The notes beneath the pieces were generated by a model. It ran no database searches, was not told the origin of the DNA, and was given only the letters and a program-made list of their open reading frames with translations. DNA of 48,591 nucleotides from NCBI GenBank assembly GCA_002841865.1, contig PHBD01000023.1, positions 1-48,591 on the forward strand, given 5' to 3'. The translations under genes and the position numbers were made by a program. Positions 1 to 8,041 of this stretch are shown here, in pieces; within the stretch, counting starts at the first letter, position 1, and each line of letters begins with the position of its first letter. The DNA is from Deltaproteobacteria bacterium HGW-Deltaproteobacteria-19 (GTDB lineage: Bacteria > Desulfobacterota > Syntrophia > Syntrophales > PHBD01).

Positions 1-1087
1 CCGGGACGATGTCCACGCGGATTCCCCGCCCCTCGACGGCCGCCGCCGAGGCGGGGCCGATGGTGGCAATCCGGATTCCCCGGAGGTCCCGCACGTCGCC
101 GCCCCGTTCGAGGAGGCGGTCGAAGAAGTGCCGGACGCCGTTGGCGCTGGTGAAGACGATCCAGGCGTAGGCGGACAGGTTGTCCAATGCGCGGTCCAGG
201 CCCGATCCGTCCTCCGGCTCCGCGATGCGGATGACGGGGAAATGAACGACCCGGGCGCCCCGCTCCTCCAGGAGGGCGGCGAAGGATTCCGCCTGGGCCT
301 CCGGCCGGGTGATGACGACGCCCCGGCCGAAGAGGGGCCGGTTCTCGAACCACGAGAGCTTCTCCCGCAGGGAGACCACCTCGCCGACGACGAAGATCGC
401 CGGGGGCGAGAACTTCCGCTCCCGGGCCAGTTCGACGATGGTTCCCAGGGTCCCCGCCAGGGTCCACTGGTCCGGCGTCGTCCCCCAGCGAATCAGGGCC
501 GCCGGGGTCTCCGGTTTTTTCCCGTTCTCGACGAGGCTCGCGACAATGAGCGGCAGGTTCCGGACACCCATGAGAAAAACCAATGTCCCGATGCCCGCCA
601 GGGCCTTCCAGTCGATGTCGCTCTGTCCCTTCGTGGGGTCCTCGTGGCCCGTCACGAAGGCCAGCGTTGACGTGTATCCCCGCTGGGTCAGCGAGATCCC
701 TGCGTAGGCCGGAACGGCCACCGCCGAGGACACCCCCGGGACAACCTCAAACGGCAGCCCCGCCGCGGCCACGACCATCGCCTCTTCCCCGCCGCGGCCG
801 AAGATATAGGGATCGCCTCCCTTGACCCGGGCCACCACGCGGCCCTGCAGGGCCTCCTCCACGAGGATCCGGTTGATCTCGTCCTGGACAAGGGTGTGGT
901 CGCCCCCTTCCTTTCCGGCGTAGATCAGCCTCGCGCCGGGCTTCGCATGGACGAGGATCTCCTCGTTGACCAGGTGGTCATAGACGATGACGTCGGCCCG
1001 GGCGATGCACCGGACGCCCTTGAGCGTGATCAGCCCCGCGTCCCCCGGCCCCGCGCCGACGATGTAGACGATTCCCTTCTCCGCCAT
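1..1087 (-). CDS. cobA: Uroporphyrinogen-III C-methyltransferase / uroporphyrinogen-III synthase fusion (partial)
   Basis: The reading frame opens at an ATG at 1087 (MAEKGIVYIVGAGPGDAG) and runs off the left edge, so about 362 residues are visible and the C-terminus is missing. Residues 1 to about 240 are the SAM-dependent tetrapyrrole methylase that makes precorrin-2; the GAGPGDAG loop and VKGGDPYIFGRGGEE are visible. From about residue 255 (GRGVVITRPEAQAE) a HemD domain follows, which closes the linear tetrapyrrole to uroporphyrinogen III. The fusion is common in anaerobic deltaproteobacteria and clostridia. It is last in the heme/siroheme operon, 32 bp after hemC, and supplies both the HemD step and the branch to siroheme and B12. 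Confidence 0.93.
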   Translation of the reverse strand, partial: MAEKGIVYIVGAGPGDAGLITLKGVRCIARADVIVYDHLVNEEILVHAKPGARLIYAGKEGGDHTLVQDEINRILVEEALQGRVVARVKGGDPYIFGRGGEEAMVVAAAGLPFEVVPGVSSAVAVPAYAGISLTQRGYTSTLAFVTGHEDPTKGQSDIDWKALAGIGTLVFLMGVRNLPLIVASLVENGKKPETPAALIRWGTTPDQWTLAGTLGTIVELARERKFSPPAIFVVGEVVSLREKLSWFENRPLFGRGVVITRPEAQAESFAALLEERGARVVHFPVIRIAEPEDGSGLDRALDNLSAYAWIVFTSANGVRHFFDRLLERGGDVRDLRGIRIATIGPASAAAVEGRGIRVDIVP

Positions 1088-1119
1088 CCGATACCTTCCT
1101 TTTCTTTTTTATGCGGCTC

Positions 1120-2064
1120 TCAGCACTGGCGGTAGACCATCTCCAGGATCGCCCGGCCGCCCCGGGAGAGGAGGTTATCGGCAAGCTGCGTGCCCGCCGC
1201 TTCGTACTCCCCGAAAGGCCTGTGCACCTCGTCCCGCACGACCAGCCGGCCATCCAGGTTGCTGATGAGCCCCTGGATGACGACGTCGCCGCCCTTCTTC
1301 TTCGCATGGGCCGCCACGGGGACCTGGCACCCGCCGCCGAGGCGCTGGAGAAAGGCCCGCTCGGCCCCCGCCTCGCCCCACGTGACCGGATCGTTCAGGA
1401 AGGCCAGGGCTTCCCCCGTCCTCGCGTCGCCCGACCGGGTCTCGAGGGCGAGAACCCCCTGGCCCGCCGCCGGCAGGATGAGCTCCTCCGGCAGGAACTG
1501 GGTCACCCGGTCCATCCAGCCCATCCGGCGGATTCCCGCCGCCGCGACGATGATCCCGTCCAGGTCCTCCGTCTCGACCTTCCGGATCCGCGTGTCCAGG
1601 TTCCCCCGGAGGGGAACGATCTCCAGGTCCGGATAGATGCTGACAAGCTGGCACTGCCGGCGGAGGGATCCCGTACCAATGCGGCTCCCCCGGCGGAGGC
1701 GCTCGAACTTGATGTTCCCTTTGGAAATCAGGACGTCCCGCGGGTCCTCCCGTGTCGGCGTGACGGAGATCGTGAGGCCCTCCGGCAGCTCCGCCGGCAT
1801 GTCCTTCATGCTGTGGACGGCCAGGTCCACCTCCCCCCGGAGCAGGGACTCCTCGATCTCCTTGACGAAGACCCCCTTCCCGCCGATCTTGACCAGGGCC
1901 ACGTCCTGCATGATGTCGCCCTTCGTCTTGATGACGACCAACTCCACGGTCAGGCCCGGATGGCGCTCCCGGATACGGTCGGCCACCCAGCCGCTCTGTT
2001 TCAGGGCCAGTGCGCTGCCCCGGGTCCCGATTTTCAGCACGTTCGTTTCCAGAATACCCTCCAT
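1120..2064 (-). CDS. hemC: Hydroxymethylbilane synthase (porphobilinogen deaminase)
   Basis: A 314-residue protein of normal family length that polymerises four porphobilinogens into hydroxymethylbilane in the cytosol. It begins with the family signature KIGTRGSALALKQ, contains the conserved VHSMKDMP stretch, and has the cofactor site GGGCQVPVAAHA near residue 245, where Cys carries the dipyrromethane cofactor. It lies 18 bp downstream of hemA on the same strand and is clearly in one operon with it. The ATG at 2064 is used; the next candidate starts would remove the first beta strand. Confidence 0.96.
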   Translation of the reverse strand: MEGILETNVLKIGTRGSALALKQSGWVADRIRERHPGLTVELVVIKTKGDIMQDVALVKIGGKGVFVKEIEESLLRGEVDLAVHSMKDMPAELPEGLTISVTPTREDPRDVLISKGNIKFERLRRGSRIGTGSLRRQCQLVSIYPDLEIVPLRGNLDTRIRKVETEDLDGIIVAAAGIRRMGWMDRVTQFLPEELILPAAGQGVLALETRSGDARTGEALAFLNDPVTWGEAGAERAFLQRLGGGCQVPVAAHAKKKGGDVVIQGLISNLDGRLVVRDEVHRPFGEYEAAGTQLADNLLSRGGRAILEMVYRQC

Positions 2065-2082
2065 TCTACAGGCCGCCCGCCC

Positions 2083-3351
2083 CTACTTCTCGCCGTCCAG
2101 GCGGAACAGGCGGCGCAGGGCCTCCGCGTACGCCGCAGCGCCGTTTTCCTGGCTCTCCTCCTTGAGGCCCGTGATGGGGTCGTGGAGAATCTTGTTCACT
2201 ATCGAGGACGCCAGGATCTGCACCCGCTCCCGGTCCGCGTCGCTCAGTCCTTCAAGCCATGAAGAGACCCGCTCCATCTCGCCCTGAACGATGCCGTCCA
2301 TCTTCTCCCGGAGGGAAACGATCGTGGGCACGACCTCCAGGGTGTGGAACCACCCTTCGTAGCGATCCAGTTCCTCGGCGACGATGTCCTCCGCCTTCCG
2401 GGCCTCCGCCAGTCGGCCCCGGACGTTTTCGTCGACCACTTCCTGGAGGTGGTCGATGTTGTACAGGTAGACATTGTCGATGTCGCCCGCGGCGGGATCG
2501 ATGTCCCGGGGGACGGCGATGTCGATGAGGAACAGGAGCCGGTTCTTCCGGCGCCGCAGGGCCGACGCCACCATCGGGGCCGTGACGACCCAGCCGGCCG
2601 CGCCGGTGGAGCTGATGACGATGTCCGCCTCCTGGAGCGCCCGGGCCAGCTCGTCGAAGGGAACCGCCTCGCCCCGGAACTCCTCCGCCATGCTGACGGC
2701 CCGCGCGTGGGTCCGGTTGACGACGAGGATCCGCGGGGCTCCCTGGCCGATCAGGTGCCGCGCCGCCAGCTCCGACATCTCGCCGGCTCCGATGAGGAGG
2801 ATTGTCTTTCCCCGGAGGCTCCCGAAGATCTTCTTCGCCAGCTCCACCGCCGCGAAGCTCACCGACACGGCGTTGGCGGCAATGCCCGTCTCGGTGCGGA
2901 TCCGCTTGGCCGTCCGGAAGGCATGGTGAAGCAGCTTGTTCAGGACGGCCCCCGTGGCCTTCCGCTCCACCGACAGGCGGTAGGCGTCCTTCACCTGCCC
3001 CAGGATCTGCGGCTCCCCCATGACGAGGGAATCGAGGCTCGAGGTCACCCGGAAGAGATGGCGAACCGCCTCCCGGTCATAATGCGTATAGAGGCAGCGG
3101 TCCATCTCCTGGCGTTCCAGGTTCCCGTAGCGGAAGACGAAACCGTACAGCCCTTCGGCGGCCTCCCGGCTCCCGGCGCGGGCCAGGATCTCCACCCGGT
3201 TGCAGGTGGAGAGGAACAGGGCCTCCTCGACGCCGGGCGTCCGCAGGACCTCCGCCAGGGGATCGCTCCCGTCCTCGCAGGTGATGCTCAGGCGCTCCCG
3301 GATCTCCAGGGGGGCCGTTTTGTGGTTCATGCCGACGAGAATGAGGCTCAT
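2083..3351 (-). CDS. hemA: Glutamyl-tRNA reductase
   Basis: A 422-residue protein, first enzyme of the C5 pathway, which reduces glutamyl-tRNA to glutamate-1-semialdehyde with NADPH. MNHKTAPLEIRERL at the N-terminus and the catalytic Cys50 in LSTCNRVEI are visible. A Rossmann domain follows (LLIGAGEMSELAARHL, about residue 187), then the C-terminal dimerisation helices. Its ATG is 4 bp after the stop of the CcsA/HemX-like gene, a frequent pairing in which the membrane protein modulates or accompanies HemA. Confidence 0.96.
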   Translation of the reverse strand: MSLILVGMNHKTAPLEIRERLSITCEDGSDPLAEVLRTPGVEEALFLSTCNRVEILARAGSREAAEGLYGFVFRYGNLERQEMDRCLYTHYDREAVRHLFRVTSSLDSLVMGEPQILGQVKDAYRLSVERKATGAVLNKLLHHAFRTAKRIRTETGIAANAVSVSFAAVELAKKIFGSLRGKTILLIGAGEMSELAARHLIGQGAPRILVVNRTHARAVSMAEEFRGEAVPFDELARALQEADIVISSTGAAGWVVTAPMVASALRRRKNRLLFLIDIAVPRDIDPAAGDIDNVYLYNIDHLQEVVDENVRGRLAEARKAEDIVAEELDRYEGWFHTLEVVPTIVSLREKMDGIVQGEMERVSSWLEGLSDADRERVQILASSIVNKILHDPITGLKEESQENGAAAYAEALRRLFRLDGEK

Positions 3352-3355
3352 GGCG

Positions 3356-4171
3356 TCACAGGAAACGATGGACCGTGGTGAAGAAGCTCTTCTCCATCAC
3401 AAAAGTCAGGAGCAGGACCAGGAGGGCCGCCACGGAGTAGAGAGCCGCCTTGCGGCCCCGCCAGCCGATGGCCAGGCGCTGGTGGAGAAGGAGCGCAAAA
3501 ATGACCCACGCCAGGAGCGTCCAGATCATCTTCGCGTCCCACTGCCAGGCGCTGCCCCAGACGACGCGGGCCCAGATGGACCCCGTCAGGACGCCGAGGG
3601 TGAGCAGGGGAAATCCCCACAGGAGGCAGAGCTCGTTGATCCGGTCGAGGTCCGTCAGCGGCGGGAGAAAGCGGCTGAAGCGGCTGATCTTCTTCTCTTT
3701 GATCCGCTTGTCCTGGATCAGGTACATCAGGCCCGCCAGGGCGGCCAGGACGAAGAGGGCCTCCCCCGCCAGCGACAGGATCACATGGATCGTGACCAGG
3801 GAGTGCTCCAGCTTGGGCGACGCCGTGACCGTCCCGCCGAGGCCGGCAGAGGCGGTGACCATCACGAGAAAGGCCACCGGGGCCACGAAGACCCCCAGGA
3901 CCCTGGTTTTCGTCTTGAATTGGAAGGCCAGGTACACGCCCGTCATGATCCAGGCGATCAGGGAGTGCATGTCGTGCAGGCCCACCACCGGCGCGCGCCC
4001 GATGGCCATGAACCGCAGGACCAGAGCGCCCGCATGGATGACGAAGGCCGCAGCGAGCAGCCAGGTCGCGATCCGGGCCACATGGACGCGCTTCACCAGG
4101 AGCGAGGCGATGTAGCCAAGGGCGCTGAAAAGATAGGCGGCCAGCGCCGCCTTGAAGACCAGGATATCCAT
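3356..4171 (-). CDS. CcsA/HemX-type cytochrome c biogenesis membrane protein
   Basis: A 271-residue integral membrane protein with about eight hydrophobic helices. The tryptophan-rich stretch WGSAWQWDAKMIWTLLAW belongs to the CcsA/CcmC/HemX superfamily, which handles heme at the outer face of the inner membrane. Being directly upstream of hemA fits the HemX class, known in some bacteria to affect HemA levels; a CcsA role in cytochrome c maturation is equally possible. It starts only 4 bp after the precorrin-2 dehydrogenase stop, so translation is probably coupled. Confidence 0.85.
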   Translation of the reverse strand: MDILVFKAALAAYLFSALGYIASLLVKRVHVARIATWLLAAAFVIHAGALVLRFMAIGRAPVVGLHDMHSLIAWIMTGVYLAFQFKTKTRVLGVFVAPVAFLVMVTASAGLGGTVTASPKLEHSLVTIHVILSLAGEALFVLAALAGLMYLIQDKRIKEKKISRFSRFLPPLTDLDRINELCLLWGFPLLTLGVLTGSIWARVVWGSAWQWDAKMIWTLLAWVIFALLLHQRLAIGWRGRKAALYSVAALLVLLLTFVMEKSFFTTVHRFL

Positions 4172-4175
4172 GAAC

Positions 4176-4823
4176 TCAGGGCCTCGCGTCGATCTCTTCC
4201 CCCGTCAGTTCCCGGACCAGGGCCCGGACACCTTCCCAGTCGCCGGCCCGGATCAGGTCCAGGACGGGCGAGCGGACGACGGCCTCGAAGAGGACCTTGT
4301 TTTCCCCGGAGGTCCGTCCCCGGGCGGTTACTTTTTGACGGATATCCGCCATGATATCGACAAGAACGGCATACTCGGGACCGAACCGGCCCTCCAGGTC
4401 CTCCCGAATCCGCCGGGCCAGGGCGGGACTCCGTCCGCCCGTGGAAACGGCCACCGTCAGGCCTCCCCGCTGGAAGATCGCCGGCAGGATGAAGTCGCAC
4501 CGCTCCGGGTCGTCGACGATATTTACAAGGATACCCCGGCGGCGGCACTCCCGGCTGACGGCGTCGTTGACGTCTTCCCGGTCCGTCGCCCCGATGACCA
4601 GCATGGCCTCCCCCAGCTTTTCCGCTTCGTACTCGGAATCGACGTGCTCCACGGTCCCGGCGCGGGCCATCTCCGCCAGCCGGTCCGTCAGCCGACTCGA
4701 CAGGACGGCGACCCGGGCGCCGCATTCCACCAGGCGCTCGACCTTGCGCTCCGCCACCTGGCCGCCTCCGACGACGACGCACCTTCTTCCGACGATGTCC
4801 AGATTGACGGGATAGTAAGCCAT
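4176..4823 (-). CDS. Precorrin-2 dehydrogenase / sirohydrochlorin ferrochelatase
   Basis: A 215-residue protein like the N-terminal half of CysG (Met8p/CysG-N family). It oxidises precorrin-2 with NAD and inserts Fe to make siroheme. The NAD loop VVGGGQVAERKVERL lies at the N-terminus and STGGRSPALARRIREDLE in the middle. I chose the ATG at 4823 over an in-frame start 26 codons upstream because an AGAGGGG ribosome site sits just before it and the family starts with this MAYYPVNLDI-type strand. First gene of the tetrapyrrole operon; it is divergent from prmA across about 160 bp that must hold both promoters. Confidence 0.92.
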   Translation of the reverse strand: MAYYPVNLDIVGRRCVVVGGGQVAERKVERLVECGARVAVLSSRLTDRLAEMARAGTVEHVDSEYEAEKLGEAMLVIGATDREDVNDAVSRECRRRGILVNIVDDPERCDFILPAIFQRGGLTVAVSTGGRSPALARRIREDLEGRFGPEYAVLVDIMADIRQKVTARGRTSGENKVLFEAVVRSPVLDLIRAGDWEGVRALVRELTGEEIDARP

Positions 4824-4982
4824 GAAACACCCCTCTGAGGGCCGGACCGCCCGGAAGGGCTCCGGCATGGACGGTGAAAAACCGCGTCGAGACGCTACCA
4901 TGCCGGGTTTGAAAATTCAAGCTGCTTGAAATGTCATGGGAAACAGGTTATGAGGAGACACACTTCACGAAAGGGAGAGGCC

Positions 4983-5945
4983 ATGCCGGAACAATCGTCC
5001 AAGGGGGAAAAAAAGCATGAACGATGGCTGAAGGTGTCGCTCCAGAGCCCGCCGGAGCTGTCGGACGCCCTGTCGAACTTCATGACCGAGCTCGGCGCCC
5101 AGGGAGTCTACCAGGAAGCCCCCGTGACGCAGGATGAAAACGAGGATTTCCCCGGCCTCTCTCCCGAAGAGACCATCTATGCCTTTCTCCCGGTGGACGT
5201 GCGGTCCGAAAACCGCATCGCCTCGCTGACGGCCTACCTGGAAAACCTAACGGAGCTGTTTCCCGAACTCCCTGCCGTCCGCATGAACCGGGAGATCATC
5301 GAGAACCCCGACTGGGGGGAGGCGTGGAAGAAGTATTTCAAGCCCCTCCGAGTGAGCCGCAGCATCGTCGTCAAGCCCACCTGGGAGCGCTATGCCTCCT
5401 CGGGAAGCGATATCGTTATCGACATCGATCCGGGCATGGCCTTCGGCACGGGCCAGCACCCGTCCACCCGCATGTGCCTGGAGGCCATCGAGGACCTGAT
5501 GCTGCACGGCCGCCACGAAATGGCCTGGCACGTCCTGGACGTGGGAACGGGAACGGGCATCCTGGGGATCACCGCGGCCAAGATCGGCGCCGAGCGGGTT
5601 CTCTGCGTCGACGTCGACAGGAAGGCTGTCGAGATCGCCCGGGAGAACGTGGCCATCAACCAGGTGTCCGAGCGGGTGGCCGTCGTCAACCGGGACATAT
5701 CGACCATCCGGGATTCCTTCACACTGATCGTGGCCAATCTGACGGCCAAACTCCTCCTCAAGCTGCGCTCCCACCTGACGTCCCTCCTGGAAGACGGGGG
5801 CTGGCTCATCCTGTCGGGAATCCTGGAACAGCAGCGAGGCACCATCGAAGAGCACTTCGTCACCGACCGGCTGACCGTCCAGCGGCTCGTGACGGAAAAG
5901 GAATGGATCTGTTTCACCCTGAGAAAGGGAGGGGGCGGCGCGTGA
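4983..5945 (+). CDS. prmA: Ribosomal protein L11 methyltransferase
   Basis: A 320-residue PrmA-family protein that methylates L11 (on lysines and the N-terminus in known members). An N-terminal substrate-binding part is followed by the class I SAM domain with LDVGTGTGILGITAAK near residue 185 and the VANLTAKLLLKL motif (NPPF-like position). The ATG at 4983 follows GGGAGAGG and gives the usual family length; an upstream in-frame ATG would add 19 poorly conserved residues. Its stop overlaps the GTG start of rsmE. Confidence 0.94.
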   Translation: MPEQSSKGEKKHERWLKVSLQSPPELSDALSNFMTELGAQGVYQEAPVTQDENEDFPGLSPEETIYAFLPVDVRSENRIASLTAYLENLTELFPELPAVRMNREIIENPDWGEAWKKYFKPLRVSRSIVVKPTWERYASSGSDIVIDIDPGMAFGTGQHPSTRMCLEAIEDLMLHGRHEMAWHVLDVGTGTGILGITAAKIGAERVLCVDVDRKAVEIARENVAINQVSERVAVVNRDISTIRDSFTLIVANLTAKLLLKLRSHLTSLLEDGGWLILSGILEQQRGTIEEHFVTDRLTVQRLVTEKEWICFTLRKGGGGA

Positions 5946-6727
5946 CCCATCCGCGCATCTTCCTGGATTCCCTGCCGGAGCCGGGGGAAGCCCGGACCAT
6001 CGACGAATCCCAGAGCCACTACCTGAAGAACGTCCTCCGCCTCAAGGAGGGGGAGGGAATCGTCCTCAGCGACGGCCAGGGCGCCGAGTGCGAGGCCGTC
6101 GTTTCTTTCCCCGCCGGCAGCCCGGCCACACTGAAAATCCTGAACCGCACCATTCGAAAAGCCCCGGCGGTCCCGATCATCCTCGCCCAGTCCATCCCGA
6201 AAGGCGACAAGATGGACGCCATCATCCGGCAGGCCGTGGAGTTGGGCGTCGGTCGGATCATCCCCTACCGCTCGGCCCGCAGCGTTCCCCGGCTGTCCGC
6301 CGACAAGGGGGCGGCGCGGGTTGCCCGGTGGCAGCGGATCGCGGAGGAATCAGCCCGCCAGACCGGTCGGGCCCACATCCCGGAGGTCGATTCCATTCTC
6401 TCCTTTGAGGAGATGGTCCGGATCTCGCTGCCGTACGACACCTGCCGCCTGATCTTCTGGGAGGAGGAGCGGGAGGCGGGGTTCCGGGAGACCATCAGCA
6501 GCCTCCGGAAAACCGCCGCGGCATACTGCCTGATCGTCGGACCCGAGGGCGGGCTCACCGCCGATGAGGTCCGCCTGGCCCGGGAGGCGGGGTTCCGTTC
6601 CGTCAGCCTGGGGAGGAACGTCCTCAAGGTGGAGACGGCAGCACCGGCCGTCGCGGCCATGCTGCAGTACGAGATCGGCGGGCTCGGCAGGGCCGCGGGA
6701 GAAGAAACTCCGGAGGAAAACCCTTGA
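5942..6727 (+). CDS. rsmE: 16S rRNA (uracil1498-N3)-methyltransferase
   Basis: A 261-residue SPOUT-class methyltransferase acting on U1498 of 16S rRNA. Translation starts at GTG 5942, overlapping the prmA TGA by the GTGA arrangement. The N-terminal PUA-like part has SHYLKNVLRLKEGE; the knotted SAM-binding C-terminus shows LIVGPEGGLTADEV (about residue 197) and LGRNVLKVETA. PrmA-RsmE pairs are common and both modify the translation machinery. Confidence 0.94.
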   Translation: MTHPRIFLDSLPEPGEARTIDESQSHYLKNVLRLKEGEGIVLSDGQGAECEAVVSFPAGSPATLKILNRTIRKAPAVPIILAQSIPKGDKMDAIIRQAVELGVGRIIPYRSARSVPRLSADKGAARVARWQRIAEESARQTGRAHIPEVDSILSFEEMVRISLPYDTCRLIFWEEEREAGFRETISSLRKTAAAYCLIVGPEGGLTADEVRLAREAGFRSVSLGRNVLKVETAAPAVAAMLQYEIGGLGRAAGEETPEENP

Positions 6728-7227
6728 ATTCCCGCATTCCCTACGTCGGATTCTGGAGACGGGTTTTCGCCATGTCCATCGACTGGTTCATCCTTTCGAC
6801 CATCGCCGTGTTCCTCTTCATCACGGGGGTGGCGGCCCTCAATCTTTCCTGGATCCAGGGGGGGCTCCCCTGGCCGGAGGACATCTTCGAATCCGTATCC
6901 ACGTTCATGGTCCTTTACTGGCTGGCCCTCGTGTGCATGAACTGCTTCTATTTCACGTATTTCCACGGCGTTGCCGGGCAGACCCCCGGGAAGATGCTCT
7001 TCCGGATCCGGGTTGTCCGGCTGGACGGCGTACCTATGACGCCGGGCCTCGCCTTTCTCCGCTGGGTGGGCTATCACCTGTCATCCATATTCCTGCTGGG
7101 ATTCCTCTGGGTGGCTGTGGATCCCCAGAAGCAGGGCTGGCACGACAAGATCGCCGGAACGATTGTGATCGGCGAGCGCCGGGAGAGCCCCCAGATGGTT
7201 CTGCCTCTCGGCCCGGCAGCGGGATAA
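6724..7227 (+). CDS. RDD family membrane protein
   Basis: A 167-residue protein starting at TTG 6724, which overlaps the rsmE stop (TTGA), so it is the third gene of the prmA-rsmE operon. It has the RDD layout: YVGFWRRVFAMSIDW at the N-terminus (Arg and Asp of the motif), three to four hydrophobic helices, QTPGKMLFRIRVVR between helices, and QGWHDKIAGTIVI near the end. Members are inner-membrane proteins, some linked to ion transport; the substrate is not evident here. Confidence 0.88.
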   Translation: MNSRIPYVGFWRRVFAMSIDWFILSTIAVFLFITGVAALNLSWIQGGLPWPEDIFESVSTFMVLYWLALVCMNCFYFTYFHGVAGQTPGKMLFRIRVVRLDGVPMTPGLAFLRWVGYHLSSIFLLGFLWVAVDPQKQGWHDKIAGTIVIGERRESPQMVLPLGPAAG

Positions 7228-7234
7228 AAAGGGC

Positions 7235-7263
7235 TTGACAAGGAAAAGGAGATTTACTACAGA
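7235..7263 (+). promoter_or_regulatory. Putative sigma70 promoter of tRNA-Phe
   Basis: A perfect -35 element TTGACA lies at 7235-7240. After a 17-bp spacer the sequence TACAGA (7258-7263) is a weak -10. The tRNA begins about 38 bp further on, leaving room for a short leader. The -10 is only a partial match, so the exact start is uncertain. Confidence 0.5.
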
Positions 7264-7300
7264 ACGCATCCCCAATCGGGGGAGCAACCGATGCAAAAAC

Positions 7301-7376
7301 GGGCCGGTAGCTCAGTCGGTAGAGCACCGGACTGAAAATCCGGGTGTCGGCAGTTCAATTCTGCCCTGGCCCACCA
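7301..7376 (+). tRNA. tRNA-Phe(GAA)
   Basis: A complete 76-nt cloverleaf with encoded CCA. The acceptor GGGCCGG pairs with CTGGCCC, D-arm GCTC/GAGC, anticodon stem CCGGA/TCCGG with loop CTGAAAA (anticodon GAA), T-arm GGCAG/CTGCC with TTCAATT. The 3' half, from the anticodon loop to the discriminator and CCA, is repeated exactly at 10680-10724. The gene is therefore the attachment site of the adjacent island, which restores the intact 3' end. Confidence 0.97.
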
Positions 7377-7380
7377 TGAC
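7332..7380 (+). repeat. attL: 49-bp direct repeat in the tRNA-Phe 3' half
   Basis: The 49 bases from the anticodon loop of tRNA-Phe to 4 bp past CCA (7332-7380) are identical to 10680-10728 in the same orientation. Repeating a tRNA 3' half at both edges of AT-rich DNA is the footprint of site-specific (tyrosine-recombinase type) integration. Identity stops sharply at both ends. Confidence 0.9.
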
Positions 7381-7416
7381 AAGAGGGGTCACAGATTTCG
7401 GTCTGTGACCCCTCTT
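7381..7416 (+). terminator. Hairpin behind tRNA-Phe, island copy
   Basis: A perfect 15-bp inverted repeat (7381-7395 with 7402-7416, loop TTTCGG) follows the tRNA. It lacks a T tract on its 3' side. A close relative with a T-rich tail stands behind the right-hand tRNA fragment at 10731, so this copy probably came with the island and took over the role of tRNA terminator. Confidence 0.65.
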
Positions 7417-7526
7417 AGCTTCCCGGCATGAAGCTCTCAGTGAAATGATTGGCATACCTGCCAACCATGGCAGTATGTTTCCATCTTCTCAACTTCTGCA
7501 TGGTATAAGGACTACCAGATTCTGTG

Positions 7527-7569
7527 AAAAGCCGTACGGAGACCGGCCAAGTCACCCTGTGCGGCTTTT
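7527..7569 (-). terminator. Putative terminator of the ribbon-helix-helix gene
   Basis: AAAAGCCGTAC (7527-7537) pairs with GTGCGGCTTTT (7559-7569) with one wobble pair and a loop of 21 nt. On the minus strand the stem ends in a run of T, just past the stop of the RHH gene at 7577. The loop is long, so confidence is moderate. Confidence 0.45.
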
Positions 7570-7576
7570 TCCGTTT

Positions 7577-7840
7577 TCAGCTTTTATCGCTTACTTCTTT
7601 TGCCTGTCCTTTCTCGTGACGCTTCCTGAAATACTGCCGGATGTCCTCGAACACTCTTGCAGTAGCCCACAACCCCAAATTGTTCATGACTTCCAACTCC
7701 TCTGCACCGACTTCCACGAGGTTGGTAATCAGCTTGCTCCTGGTAATGTCACCCTTCGCCGCCAACGCTTCCAGCCGATCCACGAGCCCCTTATCGATCC
7801 AGATCGTGACGGCCTGTTTATCTCCCTTTTCTGTTGGCAT
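7577..7840 (-). CDS. Ribbon-helix-helix (CopG-like) DNA-binding protein
   Basis: An 87-residue protein with the RHH pattern: a beta strand QAVTIWIDKGLVDRLEALA followed by ITRSKLITNLVEVGAEEL. A strong AGGAGGTG site stands before the ATG. Such proteins act as dimeric repressors or as antitoxins; no toxin-like gene is adjacent, so a regulatory or maintenance role in the island is inferred only. The C-terminal 35 residues are charged and not recognised. Its base composition is closer to the host than that of the next two genes. Confidence 0.72.
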   Translation of the reverse strand: MPTEKGDKQAVTIWIDKGLVDRLEALAAKGDITRSKLITNLVEVGAEELEVMNNLGLWATARVFEDIRQYFRKRHEKGQAKEVSDKS

Positions 7841-8041
7841 GGTCTCACACCTCCTGGTTGTAACTAATGTCTATATTATGGCCTGTAGACTTATCAAGTT
7901 AAAAATGTTGACCCCAGTAAATGCCCTTTCTGTACATATTTGCCAAGTCTGACCGGTCTGGTTAAGGCAATTTCTGGTTTGCGAGAGGTATCGTCAGTTA
8001 TTTCTTGACTTTTATGTTTTTTGAATTCATGTTTCAACATT

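Noticed and set aside
1111-2262. Long plus-strand frame across hemC and hemA
   Set aside because: It is a mirror of the GC-rich coding strand. The same holds for other long opposite-strand frames, for example 2344-3381, 11966-13042, 14825-15880, 38363-39529 and 44765-46123.
7577-7840. Antitoxin of a toxin-antitoxin pair
   Set aside because: The fold suits it, but no toxin-sized gene lies on either side in the same direction, so only a DNA-binding role is claimed.
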